Shown here: positions 43,449-52,511 of the stretch, in pieces | Numbering within the stretch: position 1 is the stretch's first letter | How the letters are laid out: every line of letters starts with the position of its first letter | Source of the DNA: Pleomorphomonas sp. | GTDB lineage: Bacteria; Pseudomonadota; Alphaproteobacteria; Rhizobiales; Pleomorphomonadaceae | NCBI GenBank assembly: GCA_029976075.1 | Contig: JARKNW010000163.1 | Coordinates: 62,001-126,000 of the forward strand | Direction of reading: 5' to 3' | Length of the DNA stretch: 64,000 nt | Program-made: the position numbers and the translations under genes | Notes under the pieces: generated by a model | Told to the model about the DNA's origin: nothing | Database searches by the model: none | What the model saw: only the letters and a program-made list of their open reading frames with translations

Positions 43449-44387
43449 TCAGCCGGCCGCGAAGGTGGCCTGCACGGCATGCTGCCAATAGGCAAAGCCG
43501 ACGTTGCCCGACCAGTCGATGCCGAACAGGCATTCCTTGTTGAGCTTGCAGTATTCGGAGGCCTCATCGAGCGTGATCACGTCCGCTTCGCCCTCCTGCT
43601 GGAGAATGAAGGGCTTGGCCGCCTCGTCGGTGCGCAACATCGCGAAGGTGTTCGTCCAGGTAAGGCGCGGGTTCGGCACGACATCGAGCGAGAACTTACC
43701 GGCCAGCGCCGGCAGGACGTTGCTCATGCCGCCGTTGCCGAGCAGCGCCGTCGTCGCGGTCAACGCCACGCCGAGCATGGTAATCGGCACCTGCACCTGA
43801 AACGCCTTGGCCGACTGGTTGATCGGCTCGCCGCGATCATCCTTGAACCCGTAGATGGCCTGAATGCCGCTGAGGATGGCACCCGAGAACTCTTCGACGG
43901 TCGGCGCCAGGGGCGTCGCGGCCTTGACGTTGAGCTTGTTGGACTGAGGGCCGGACTTGCCCTCTTCGTGGGTGGTGTCGAAGAAGTATTTGCCGTCGTA
44001 GCAAAGCTTGCTGGCGCCGCCGATCAACAGCTTGGAAATCAGCGAGGCCGGATGGTCCATGGCGCGATCGGCAAGCTGATTGGTGCGTACCTGGATCATG
44101 CCGAGCTTATCGCGGCGAAGATCCTTCAGCTTGACGGTGATCGAGCCCTCATAATCCTTGTTGGAGATCCGGAAGGAGTTTTCGGCCAGTTCGGCAGGCG
44201 AGCGACCGCCGATGAATTCGCGCATGGCCGGCGACGAACCAAGCCAGCCATATTCTTCCGTCGCCTGATCGGAGTTGATGCGCATGGCGATATCGTCGAC
44301 CCACGAATTATCACCGGTATCGAGGCGGGCGAGGATGAGGCCCCGGACGCCGCGCGCCGTGATCTTGCTGTACTGCGAGGGCAGCAT
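43449..44387 (-). CDS. Major capsid protein, Mu gpT-like
   Basis: A 312-residue capsid subunit. It does not look like lambda E but matches the Mu gpT-like pattern: EYGWLGSSPAMREFIG, NSFRISNKDYEGSITVKLKDLRRDKLGMIQVR, ASLISKLLIGG and CYDGKYFFDTTHEEG. About 300 residues is normal for gpT. It occupies the lambda-E slot between decoration protein and FI. This points to a mosaic head module. The start is ATG 44387, with a terminator hairpin just upstream. Confidence 0.88.
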   Translation of the reverse strand: MLPSQYSKITARGVRGLILARLDTGDNSWVDDIAMRINSDQATEEYGWLGSSPAMREFIGGRSPAELAENSFRISNKDYEGSITVKLKDLRRDKLGMIQVRTNQLADRAMDHPASLISKLLIGGASKLCYDGKYFFDTTHEEGKSGPQSNKLNVKAATPLAPTVEEFSGAILSGIQAIYGFKDDRGEPINQSAKAFQVQVPITMLGVALTATTALLGNGGMSNVLPALAGKFSLDVVPNPRLTWTNTFAMLRTDEAAKPFILQQEGEADVITLDEASEYCKLNKECLFGIDWSGNVGFAYWQHAVQATFAAG

Positions 44388-44403
44388 GTCTTTGTCTCCA
44401 CGA

Positions 44404-44439
44404 AATGAAAAACCGCGCCAACGAGGTCCGTTGCGCGGT
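44404..44439 (-). terminator. Intrinsic terminator between decoration and capsid genes
   Basis: On the minus strand, ACCGCGCaACG-GACCT-CGTTgGCGCGGT is followed by TTTTTCATTTCG. It lies on the late-gene strand, 17 bp before the capsid ATG. Confidence 0.75.
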
Positions 44440-44487
44440 CAAAATGGTGAGGCGTCACACCGAAGTGCGTGGCGCGAGGGCTTGGGA

Positions 44488-44913
44488 TCAGGCCTGAAGG
44501 GCGGCTTTCACGAGGGTGGCATCAAACTCAACGAGCGCCGTGCCGGCTGAGATCCAGCGCGACACGTAGCCGATGAGGCTATTGCCGGCAGCGGTGAGCG
44601 TGAAGGTGTCGTCGTCCGAGGCGTAGACCGCCGGGCGATCGTTGGCGGTAATGGCAATGCCGGCGATATCGAGCACGATACGGCCGCGCGACTTCACGCG
44701 GACGGTGGTTTCACCGGCACCACCGGCAGAGTTGTCCGCCTGTGCGATGGCAAAACCCTGGAAGGGATCGGCGGCAACCAGCGGGCGGGAATAGCCGGCG
44801 CCATTCTCGCCGACGGCTGCCCCCTGGAAGATGATGTCGGCGGCAACGACGGGATATTCCTCTTCGTCGCCGAGCGAGAATTCCCGCGTCTTGTTCTTGG
44901 CAAGCGTGGTCAT
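44488..44913 (-). CDS. Head decoration/capsid cement protein
   Basis: A 141-residue protein in the lambda-D position. It begins TTLAKNKTREFSLGDEEEYPVVAADIIFQGAAV; the beta-rich body DPFQGFAIAQADNSAGGAGETTVRVKSRG resembles capsid cement/DUF2190-like proteins. It should stabilise the expanded head. An intrinsic terminator follows 49 bp after its stop. Confidence 0.75.
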   Translation of the reverse strand: MTTLAKNKTREFSLGDEEEYPVVAADIIFQGAAVGENGAGYSRPLVAADPFQGFAIAQADNSAGGAGETTVRVKSRGRIVLDIAGIAITANDRPAVYASDDDTFTLTAAGNSLIGYVSRWISAGTALVEFDATLVKAALQA

Positions 44914-44965
44914 GTCAGTCTCCTTGGATTACGGCGGAAACCGCCTCTGTTTGTCTTGGCTGGCT

Positions 44966-45463
44966 TCAGGCCGCCGCCTTCTCCCGCCGCATGATCGCGA
45001 CATAGGCTTCAACGGTCGGATATTCGTCCTGAAGCTTTGTCGAGGCGGTCCAGTCCTTGGCCCATTTCTCAGGGCTTTCGGGAGCGGCGGCATCGGTCCG
45101 GTTGCCGTCTTCGCTCGGGCTTGCGGCGATCGCCGGCACGGTCGCGGCAGCGCTCGACAGCGCGGCGACAGCGTCAAGCATGCCATCGGCCTTGATCTTG
45201 GCGACAACGGCCGTCGCGGTATCGCCCGGCGTCCAGCCCTTGGCCTTGGCATCGGCGATCAACGTCTCGCAACCGGCAACGGCAAGCGCGTCAATCGACA
45301 TGATGCGGGAGCGTTCGGCAGCGGCCGCCTCGGCACGGATAGCGTCGAGATCCACGGCCGGCGCCGAGGCGGTCGGCGCAACCGGCGCCGGACTGGACGG
45401 GGCCAGGTTGGTCGTTGCCGGATCGGCAACGGCGGCAAGAATGGTGTTGGCAAGCAAGCTCAT
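44966..45463 (-). CDS. Scaffold-like protein (Nu3 position)
   Basis: A 165-residue protein that is Ala/Pro-rich at the N-terminus, with a helical middle (DLDAIRAEAAAAERSRIMSIDALAVAGCETLIADAKAKGWTPGD) that in many phages is fused to the S49 head protease. In lambda the scaffold Nu3 is the C-terminal part of gene C; here it is a separate gene 3 bp after the protease. A role as assembly scaffold is inferred from that position. Confidence 0.65.
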   Translation of the reverse strand: MSLLANTILAAVADPATTNLAPSSPAPVAPTASAPAVDLDAIRAEAAAAERSRIMSIDALAVAGCETLIADAKAKGWTPGDTATAVVAKIKADGMLDAVAALSSAAATVPAIAASPSEDGNRTDAAAPESPEKWAKDWTASTKLQDEYPTVEAYVAIMRREKAAA

Positions 45464-45466
45464 GTG

Positions 45467-46372
45467 TCACGCTCCAGTGTTGGCCGCGTTGATGACGGCG
45501 GCGAAGGCCTCGAAAGCCTGTTGAGGATCTGCGATGGCATCGACGAGGCCGGCGGCAACCGCCGCTTCCCCTTCGGACCAATCGGCTTCGGTTGCGAGTG
45601 CGGCGGCTTTGGTGAGGCGGGCGCCGCGTCCACGAGCGACCACGTCGGCGAACTCGTCGCGGGCCGCATCAACGCTCGTCTGAAGACGGGCGAGATAGTC
45701 ATCCGAGATCGGGCCGAGAGAGGAGCCCTGATCCTTCTTGGCGCCGGATTTGACCACCGTCACCTTGAGGCCGGACTGCTCAACGGCCGCCGAGCGGTCG
45801 ACGTGCATGGTGATGACGCCGATCGAGCCGGCGGCGCCGTGTTTCGGCATGACGATCTGTCGGCACTGCGAGGCCTGGAGATAGGCGGCCGACATCGCGT
45901 AATCGGTCAGAATGGCGATCGTCGGCTTGACCTGCGACAGCGCGTGGATCTGGTCAGCCAGTTCAAAGGCGCCGTTGACCACGCCGCCGAAGCTGTCCAC
46001 CTCGAAGACGACGCCACGAATGGCCGGGTCCATAGCCCGCGCCACCTGTGCCGACAGCCCCTCATAGGAGGTTTCGCCGGACGACTGGCCGAGGAAAGCC
46101 CCCTTGCGGACCAGCGTGCCTTCAATCGGGATGATGCCCACGGCGCCGATGCGCATGAAGCCGAACATCTCGCGCTGTTCCATGATCCGCCGCACCGGCT
46201 CGCCGACGACGCCGGCATGCTGGCGATGAACATCGTGTTCGATACCCGCGTGGTCGACCACCACCATGGACGAGCCGAGAAGGCGCGGCCCGAGCACCGT
46301 GGCGATGGTTGCGGCCTTGCGTGCGTCGATCATCAGAGGCGTTTCAAACGCCTCCGCTGCAAGTCTCATCAT
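45467..46372 (-). CDS. Phage head maturation protease, S49 family (gpC-like)
   Basis: A 301-residue ClpP-fold serine protease. GAVGIIPIEGTLVRKG opens the fold, GVVFEVDSFGGVVNGAFELAD is the second block, the catalytic Ser is in AMSAAYLQASQC, and KHGAAGSIGVITMHVD holds the lysine region. It cleaves portal and scaffold during head maturation (lambda C-like). ATG 46372 or the adjacent 46369 follows GAGG. Longer in-frame sequence upstream lies inside the portal gene. Confidence 0.88.
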   Translation of the reverse strand: MMRLAAEAFETPLMIDARKAATIATVLGPRLLGSSMVVVDHAGIEHDVHRQHAGVVGEPVRRIMEQREMFGFMRIGAVGIIPIEGTLVRKGAFLGQSSGETSYEGLSAQVARAMDPAIRGVVFEVDSFGGVVNGAFELADQIHALSQVKPTIAILTDYAMSAAYLQASQCRQIVMPKHGAAGSIGVITMHVDRSAAVEQSGLKVTVVKSGAKKDQGSSLGPISDDYLARLQTSVDAARDEFADVVARGRGARLTKAAALATEADWSEGEAAVAAGLVDAIADPQQAFEAFAAVINAANTGA

Positions 46373-46382
46373 GTTGGTGTCC

Positions 46383-48008
46383 TCAGTTGTCGTCTTCGTC
46401 CGGTTCGGCCGGCTGAGCACTGCCGACCGGTGCCGCGACGGGCGCCGGCTCGATGCCCTCGCCACGCATCAGGCGCATTTCCCGGCCGCGCTGAAGAATG
46501 TTGTCCTGCCAGTCACCGCCCGTTCTCTGGATGCCGATCTTCTGCAAGGTGGTGGCGCCATTGGTCAGGTCGACGTCATCGGCCTTGGCTTCCTTGAGTG
46601 GATCAAGAGAAATCCGGGTCGGCCCGATCCACTCGGCGTAGAGGTAGGCTTGCCGTTTCACCGGATCGGTGAAGAAGCCGGGCGCCTTGAGCCGGCCTAT
46701 CGCAACCGCCTCTTCCCACATCCACGTGTAAAGCTGCTGACACCAGTTGCGGGCGAGCCATCCACGACGGCGGCGCCAGAAGAAGAACGCCATCTCAAGG
46801 GCGGCGCGGCCGGCCGTATAGCTCGACGTGAAGTGCTTCACCAACACTTCGAACGGCAGCTCCAGAGCAACGCCGATCTGCCGGAGCATGGCGGTCAGGA
46901 AAGCATCCAGCGCCGGATTAGGCCGGCCGGGGTTGGCAATCTGCACATCCTCGCCTTCGGCAAGCTCGACAACCGCACCCGGTGCCAATTCGATCTCATC
47001 GTCATCGGCGTCACCGCCCTTTCCGGCAGGCAGCGGGCCTTCGTCCGTCGCAGCCTGCTTTTTGACGAACACCGTGAAATAGGCGGAAATGACTGCGGCC
47101 CGTACTTCGGCGTCCGTGTACTCGCCGAGTTCATGCAGCGCTTCGATCACAGGTGCCAGATACGGGATGCCGCGCGACTGTTCCGGCCGGAGACGGTCGA
47201 AGAGATGCAGAACCAACGGCCGGCCATCGGTGAACCGGGCCGGCATGGCTGTCCATTCGAGGCGAATGGAGTTCACCTCGCCCGGATGCCGGTTGGTCAT
47301 GTGATAGGCGACCGGCACTCCGTCCGCGTCGACCTGCACGCCGCCGGCAAGGTTCGACCGGTCGCCGCTCCAATTCGGATTGGCAACCCGATCGGCCTCG
47401 ATGAGCTGCACCTTGGTGCCGTAGGTGTCGCCGGCATCTTTGCGATAGCGGCGCACCCCGAAGATATCGCCGCTTTCCAACACACCTCGAAACACCGTGC
47501 CTTGCATGTCCTCGTCGGACTGCACGCGGGTGAAATCGAGCGTGGCGGCAAACAGCCTCCATTCCGTTTCCGCCTGCCGGCCAAGCTCGGCGGCTTCCTC
47601 CGGCGTAATCCCTAGTGCTTCGTGGTCGATCTTGGCTTGTGGCTGAAGACCATCGCCGACGACATGGCCGACGTTGGTGGAAATGGCACCGGTCGCAACA
47701 GGCATATTGCGTGAGAGATCCCGCGACCGGCTGCGCAAATCGCGGAGTTCCGGCAACAGATCGGCGTCGGCCGAGCCCTCACCGGGGCGCCAACTCCGCG
47801 TTGGGCGCCGGCCGGTCTTGCCGCCCTTGTACCCGCCTTCGAGCGACATGCTGAGAAGGGTCCGCGCCTTCGCCCGCTCAAGACCAGCGGTCGGGTTGAA
47901 ATAGCCGACGACGCGGTCAACCAGGTTCGGCGCGGCCACCGCAATGCCAGTGCTCCGCTGCCTCCGTTTGCCGTGATTACCGACCTTCGGAACCGACGCC
48001 TTGCTCAT
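46383..48008 (-). CDS. Phage portal protein, lambda family (gpB-like)
   Basis: A 541-residue portal subunit, twelve of which form the DNA entry ring. Lambda-portal signatures include LRDLRSRSRDLSRNMPVATGAISTNVGHVVG, QLIEADRVANPNW, GVPVAYHMTNRHPGE, HLFDRLRPEQSRGIPYLAPVIEALHEL and TAGRAALEMAFFFWRRRRGWLARNW. The length is typical. It overlaps gpW by 4 bp upstream. Confidence 0.93.
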   Translation of the reverse strand: MSKASVPKVGNHGKRRQRSTGIAVAAPNLVDRVVGYFNPTAGLERAKARTLLSMSLEGGYKGGKTGRRPTRSWRPGEGSADADLLPELRDLRSRSRDLSRNMPVATGAISTNVGHVVGDGLQPQAKIDHEALGITPEEAAELGRQAETEWRLFAATLDFTRVQSDEDMQGTVFRGVLESGDIFGVRRYRKDAGDTYGTKVQLIEADRVANPNWSGDRSNLAGGVQVDADGVPVAYHMTNRHPGEVNSIRLEWTAMPARFTDGRPLVLHLFDRLRPEQSRGIPYLAPVIEALHELGEYTDAEVRAAVISAYFTVFVKKQAATDEGPLPAGKGGDADDDEIELAPGAVVELAEGEDVQIANPGRPNPALDAFLTAMLRQIGVALELPFEVLVKHFTSSYTAGRAALEMAFFFWRRRRGWLARNWCQQLYTWMWEEAVAIGRLKAPGFFTDPVKRQAYLYAEWIGPTRISLDPLKEAKADDVDLTNGATTLQKIGIQRTGGDWQDNILQRGREMRLMRGEGIEPAPVAAPVGSAQPAEPDEDDN

Positions 48009-48223
48009 GCCGACACCCCATAGCGCGGCCCGCGACGTCCGCCGCTCGCAAGTCTCTGGACCTTGGATTCCCAGAACTCGATGTTGTCGCGGATGGTCGC
48101 CGCATCCGCCCGCGTCAGCTTGCGCCCGCCGATCTCGTAAGACTGCGAGGAGGCAACCGCCGTTGAGGCGGCCATCCAGAGGCCAAGTTGCGTTTCTGCC
48201 TGTTCCAGCGTGATCCCAGCCAT
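48005..48223 (-). CDS. gpW-like head-tail joining protein
   Basis: A 72-residue protein beginning AGITLEQAETQLGLWMAAS, with AVASSQSYEIGGRKLTRADAATIRDNIEFW, the classic lambda gpW pattern. Its ATG overlaps the terminase stop as TAATG and its stop overlaps the portal ATG. It joins the filled head to the tail. Confidence 0.88.
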   Translation of the reverse strand: MAGITLEQAETQLGLWMAASTAVASSQSYEIGGRKLTRADAATIRDNIEFWESKVQRLASGGRRGPRYGVSA

Positions 48224-50391
48224 TACCTTAGTCCTCTTGAGCGCATCCGGCGGCCGCGAGGCCTTGCCGCGACCGGCGCCGGGGGCGGCACCTTGGTGTC
48301 TTCCGTTATTTCCGCCAGCTCGGGAGCTGTCGCAGCTTGCGGGGCCGGCGCGTTGTCGTTCTCCGGTCTGAGCGCCCAGACGTTGGCCTCGATCGCGGCG
48401 GCCCAGAGTGGCGGATTGTTCCAGTCGATGGACTCCGCGCCGAGCACGATGGCGAGCGCCTTGCCGTAATAGGCACAGTCGAAAGCCTCGTTTCGCCGCT
48501 GCCCCGGCTTCATGTCCCAACCATCCGACGACCGACGTTCGGCGCAAAGCTCAGTGAAAACCTCCGGCGGCAGTCCCGAGGCGAGGTGGTAGGCGCCCGG
48601 CCCCGGCACCTTGCGGGCTAGCGAGACGGCAACCTCGTCTTTGAGAACGTCGGAAGCCGCGAACACCACGTTGACCGTCTTGCGACGGCGAGGATTGGCC
48701 TTGGTCTGCCGTGTCTGGTCGATCTTCTCCGGTTCGCGTTCCTGTGCGCGTGGCTGGCGATCGACACCACCGAGGCCCTTCACCAGGAACACCCGGCGCC
48801 GGCCGAACGTCTTGCGAGCCTTGCGCCACCAGGCGTAGGCGTTTTGCGTGGTGCCGGGTGCGCCGCCGCTGTCGACGATGATCGCCGCCGGCAGCATCCG
48901 CCAGCCGCCACCTTCCACGGGATAGGGCTTGCTCAACAGTTCATCGAGCGCGGCCCAATCCTCCGAATAGAGCGGCGGCGCAATGGCGCGGGTACCAGCG
49001 CCAGGCGCCTTGGTCGGAGGCGTGTGGATGTCGAAGCGATCGACCATCCAGCGCTCAAGTCCGACACCGAAGGCGTCCGCCTGGACGACGAAGCGGTTTG
49101 CCTGCACGTCCACGGACAACAGGACGAAGCGCGTGCCGGCCGGCAGCATCTTGGCGGCGATCGGCGCCGGCTTGGCGCGGAGCGTATCCGGTGACAGTTC
49201 GGTTTCGCTGTCGGCCGCCTGCGGCTTGTAGGGCAAGGCCTGATCGACGTTGACGGTGGTCCTCAGCTTCTCTTCGCTTCCGGTCGCGTCATAGGTCTCC
49301 TTGGCCGTGAGGTACTGGCTGACAAGCTGTGCCCACGGCTGGAAGGCGGCGCATGGCCCCTTCAGCCAGTAGGAGACGATTTCCGTGTCTCGTACCTCGT
49401 CATCGATGCGGGCGAGAACTCCACCCGGTCCCTCATGCAGCCACACCCCGGCCGCGTCGAGATCTCGCCGACGTGCCGGCTCATGGATGCCACCACAATG
49501 CGGGCACAACATCACCGCCTTGCGCCCGCGCTCCATCGGGTCGCCGTCCTTGGGATAGTCGAACAGCTTGAAATCCGGTTCGAACAGTTCGCCGCAATGA
49601 TCGCACTGCCAATAGCGACGGGCGCGGGTACCGTCGTTGTAGAGCGACAGGATGCCATCGCACGGCGGCGCCATATGCGGCGCATCGGCCGGCGCCCGCC
49701 ACGCCTCGTCAAGGATCGGCTTGCCCGGCGAACTCTCGGCAATCGCCATGCCCTGTGTGCCGAAGGTCTGGATACGCTTGAAGCCAAGGCCCCAGGGCGA
49801 GCCCTCGCCGTCGACATCCATCGGCATGCGGTCATAGTCGGTAAACAGGACGTCGAAGAGGTCGACCATCGCAAGGTGCGACTTGACCGGCCACCCGAGC
49901 GTGAACCGCATCCCGCCAAGAAACCGCTTCTCGTAGGTGGTCATCGAATAGCGGCCCGGCATGATCTGCGCCGAGATGTCGGGCGAGTCCCAGATCATCG
50001 CGTCGAGCTTGGACAGCGAGTATTCGCGCGCCGCCTTCTCATCCGGACAGATCAGGCGACCGACACGCGGCCGGCACTTCACCCGATGGGCGATGACATT
50101 GTTGATCAGCGCTTCCGACTTCACCGAACGAGCCGGCCCCACGAAGATCAACCCGCGAAACCGCCGGCTGTCGGTCATGTCCATTGGCTCGACCATGTAG
50201 GGCGCGACGTCATTGCGCCACTTGGTGCGGGCGCCGCCCGAGGAGATCCGCCGATACATCTCGGCAGCGGCGGCAACCGAAACCCGCTCGATCGGCGCCA
50301 CCGATTTGACGGTCGCGGCAAGCGCGCTCACAGCACGCGCAAAGGACGGAACCGGTCCTTCGCGGTCGCGGCGGAAGCTTAGAGCGTTCAT
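48223..50391 (-). CDS. Terminase large subunit, GpA type
   Basis: A 722-residue packaging ATPase/nuclease. The N-terminal ATPase starts with YMVEPMDMTDSRRFRGLIFVGPARSVKSEAL (a degenerate Walker A as in lambda gpA); a zinc-binding region is visible (WQCDHCGELFEP...LCPHCGGIHEPA). The C-terminal nuclease half contains FVLLSVDVQANRFVVQADAFG and IIVDSGGAPGTTQNAY. GpA-type terminases cut at cos sites (family knowledge). It overlaps the small subunit gene by 4 bp. Confidence 0.95.
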   Translation of the reverse strand: MNALSFRRDREGPVPSFARAVSALAATVKSVAPIERVSVAAAAEMYRRISSGGARTKWRNDVAPYMVEPMDMTDSRRFRGLIFVGPARSVKSEALINNVIAHRVKCRPRVGRLICPDEKAAREYSLSKLDAMIWDSPDISAQIMPGRYSMTTYEKRFLGGMRFTLGWPVKSHLAMVDLFDVLFTDYDRMPMDVDGEGSPWGLGFKRIQTFGTQGMAIAESSPGKPILDEAWRAPADAPHMAPPCDGILSLYNDGTRARRYWQCDHCGELFEPDFKLFDYPKDGDPMERGRKAVMLCPHCGGIHEPARRRDLDAAGVWLHEGPGGVLARIDDEVRDTEIVSYWLKGPCAAFQPWAQLVSQYLTAKETYDATGSEEKLRTTVNVDQALPYKPQAADSETELSPDTLRAKPAPIAAKMLPAGTRFVLLSVDVQANRFVVQADAFGVGLERWMVDRFDIHTPPTKAPGAGTRAIAPPLYSEDWAALDELLSKPYPVEGGGWRMLPAAIIVDSGGAPGTTQNAYAWWRKARKTFGRRRVFLVKGLGGVDRQPRAQEREPEKIDQTRQTKANPRRRKTVNVVFAASDVLKDEVAVSLARKVPGPGAYHLASGLPPEVFTELCAERRSSDGWDMKPGQRRNEAFDCAYYGKALAIVLGAESIDWNNPPLWAAAIEANVWALRPENDNAPAPQAATAPELAEITEDTKVPPPAPVAARPRGRRMRSRGLR

Positions 50392-50993
50392 GCGGATACC
50401 TTCTCGCCCTTCGCCTGCTGCTGTTCCACGAACTTGGCGAGCGACTTCGAGAGATCGTCGAGAATATCGTCGGCGAGCCGGACGGCGACCAGGACTTGCG
50501 GAGTGGTCAACGACAGTTCGCGGCCGAGACGATCGGGCATCGCCTCAATACCGGCTCGGACGGCGGCTAGTGCGCCATCGAGAACGTCGACCATGTCGTC
50601 AAAGCGCACCAACTCGCCGCGCGCCTGCGACATCGCCATGTACTCGCGTTCGGCCGCGTAGAGTTCGCGCCGTTCGCGAGGCGGCAAGGCCTGTTCGGAC
50701 GTTCCAGCCTTGCCGCCGACCAGGGCGAGGCGCATTTCCTGCACCGCGCGTTCGGCCGCGTCGTTCTCGGCTTCCCGTTCGGCTTCCCGCGCTTTGCGCC
50801 AGGCGTAGCACTCGGAAAGCTGGAACTCGTAGGAACGGCCGTTCGTGCCGGTCGAGAGCATTGGCATGCTGTCGCCGATCCAGCGGTCAACGGTTGGTTC
50901 CGAGACGTTGAGGGCGCGCGCGAGCTGCGACTTGTTGAGAACGGCATCGGCAACCCCTTGCGGCAGCGGAAAGCGCTCAACGTCCGTCGTCAC
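50388..50993 (-). CDS. Terminase small subunit, Nu1-like
   Basis: A 201-residue protein. The N-terminal winged helix LNKSQLARALNVSEPTVDRWIGDSMPML is Nu1-like and should bind cosB. A long charged helical middle (AWRKAREAEREAENDAAERAVQEMRLAL) and a C-terminal dimer/large-subunit-binding part follow. It is the first gene of the packaging operon; the non-coding 164 bp upstream probably hold cos. Confidence 0.85.
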   Translation of the reverse strand: MTTDVERFPLPQGVADAVLNKSQLARALNVSEPTVDRWIGDSMPMLSTGTNGRSYEFQLSECYAWRKAREAEREAENDAAERAVQEMRLALVGGKAGTSEQALPPRERRELYAAEREYMAMSQARGELVRFDDMVDVLDGALAAVRAGIEAMPDRLGRELSLTTPQVLVAVRLADDILDDLSKSLAKFVEQQQAKGEKVSA

Positions 50994-51157
50994 GTCGCAC
51001 CCCCTTGAACAACAACAACAACATCAACCCAACGCGTTTTCGCGATGCGCACAGATCAACCGACCGGGGAGCGAATTACCCCCAGGCTGGTTTTGGTCTG
51101 GAAGGACCCAAAAAGCTTGGGGCCCCGCGTCGGGTCGGCTTTTTTCGGTGAGGCCGG
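50994..51157. other. Candidate cos/packaging initiation region
   Basis: 164 bp without a gene directly upstream of the Nu1-like gene, the lambda position of cos. It contains the palindrome GGGGCCCC (51119-51126) followed by CGCGTCGGGTCGGC and T6, plus a purine/pyrimidine-biased stretch with repeated CAACAA. No lambda cosN match was found by eye; assignment is by position. Confidence 0.35.
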
Positions 51158-51877
51158 TCAGCCTCGGCGCCGGCTGGCGATAGCCGTGGCGAAGGCCTTC
51201 CGGAAGTTCGTCGCTGCCAGTGCCTCGCCTACCGACCGCCCGACCTCGTAGAACGGGAAACGCTTCTGGTAGTTCGGAGACCGCACATAGTTGAAGTAGA
51301 TGACCGGCCGGCCGCCCTTGTTGATGGCGATGGCAAGAGGCGTGTTCGATGCCTTGAGCAGAAAGAACCGCTCCCGCCGGTTACGCCGCCGAGATCGAGC
51401 CGAGGCATTCTGCCAGACATCGACCACCTGTGCGCCAAGGTCCGACAAGATCTGCATGATCACCGAGCCGCGAACATTGCCGTAGGCATCCTTAGGACAC
51501 GCCCGCGACGGCACGGCGTAGAGGTTCGATGGCATCGCGCCGACTGCGATCAGATGCCGCTCGAAAGCCTTGTGCCGTCGCGCTCCACCATGGACCTGCG
51601 GAGTGAACCAGTTGCGAGGATGCGACGTGCCAGTCGCGGTCTTCTGCATCACCGAGGCAACAAGCCGCGTCTTCGTGGCGGGCACTACCTGGAAGGCATT
51701 CTTCGAGAACGGCGTCGGGCGGTCGAACACCTGACCAATTGTGCGCTTCTCGGCGGCGAGCACGTCCTTGGCTGTCCAGGTCAGCGCAAGAGCCGTGGCG
51801 AATGGGATCTGGTCGGCGGCAACAGATGCCATCCTCGCCGAGATATCGGCCATGTTCATCTGAACACCGAAATTCAT
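51158..51877 (-). CDS. Hypothetical phage protein (possibly gpZ-like)
   Basis: A 239-residue basic protein. The N-terminal half (ISARMASVAADQIPFATALALTWTAKDVLAAEKRTIGQVFD) has the look of the Minor_tail_Z family; a basic central part (RSRRRNRRERFFLLKASNTPLAIAINKGG) and an aromatic end follow. It is located upstream of terminase rather than among tail genes, so the gpZ reading is tentative. ATG 51877 is chosen because the longer frame would run through a terminator hairpin. Confidence 0.55.
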   Translation of the reverse strand: MNFGVQMNMADISARMASVAADQIPFATALALTWTAKDVLAAEKRTIGQVFDRPTPFSKNAFQVVPATKTRLVASVMQKTATGTSHPRNWFTPQVHGGARRHKAFERHLIAVGAMPSNLYAVPSRACPKDAYGNVRGSVIMQILSDLGAQVVDVWQNASARSRRRNRRERFFLLKASNTPLAIAINKGGRPVIYFNYVRSPNYQKRFPFYEVGRSVGEALAATNFRKAFATAIASRRRG

Positions 51878-51893
51878 CAACTTACCGCCATAG

Positions 51894-51924
51894 AAAAAGC
51901 CGGGCTGGAGATCCAACCCGGCTT
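51894..51924 (-). terminator. Strong intrinsic terminator between early and late blocks
   Basis: On the minus strand, AAGCCGGG-TGGA/TCCA-CCCGGCTT (51897-51924) with small bulges is followed by TTTTTCTAT. It lies after the last early gene (stop 51984) and 17 bp before the next ATG. Confidence 0.8.
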
Positions 51925-51983
51925 CGCTGCCCGAAGGCGCAATTCTTCAATGTGGCAAAGACTGATTATCTTCCCCGGAGAAG

Positions 51984-52511
51984 TCAAGGCGAGCCCAGGC
52001 GGGGTTTCATCGAGTTGGGGACAAACCTTTCACCGACGAGGCACAGGGCGTCCCGCAAACGTCGCCCTATCGCCGCGCATGTCTCCTTGTCCGCCTTGCC
52101 GTTCAACACCTTGACCGTAGGCCAAGCCTTGGCGGCCTCCTCGATGGTTCGCCCTTCCACGCAGATCGCCATCAGGATCGACCAGTCTGGTTGCCCGATG
52201 TACGCGGCGATCATGGCGAGCTCAGTCTTTGCGCCGAGGATGGTATCAGCCGGCCCGTCGTAGGGCTTGGTCGAGGTGTCCACCCGGATCATGCGATAGT
52301 CGATCGCCGACGAGCCGCTTGCCTGTGCCGCTTCGGCAAGTGACACGATGTAGCCGGCGGCAACGACAGCAAGCCGACTGAGACCGCCGCGCTCCGGAGA
52401 CTTGGCCGCAAGGCGCCGGATCGTCTCCGAAGCGCGAACGAGAACCCTATCCGTTTTGTCTTTAAACCAAGGACTTGCGACGGATACCTCAATTCTTGCA
52501 TTAGCAGTCAT
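51984..52511 (-). CDS. Hypothetical protein at the end of the early operon (Q-position)
   Basis: A 175-residue protein. It is helical, with SETIRRLAAKSPERGGLSRLAVVAAGYIVSLAEA in the N-terminal half and an HTH-like C-terminal stretch (TIEEAAKAWPTVKVLNGKADKETCAAIGRRLRDALCLV). It is the last gene of the early operon, immediately before a terminator and the late genes, the position occupied by antiterminator Q in lambda. A late-gene regulator is therefore a reasonable guess, with no homology seen. The start overlaps the upstream gene by 4 bp. Confidence 0.55.
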   Translation of the reverse strand: MTANARIEVSVASPWFKDKTDRVLVRASETIRRLAAKSPERGGLSRLAVVAAGYIVSLAEAAQASGSSAIDYRMIRVDTSTKPYDGPADTILGAKTELAMIAAYIGQPDWSILMAICVEGRTIEEAAKAWPTVKVLNGKADKETCAAIGRRLRDALCLVGERFVPNSMKPRLGSP

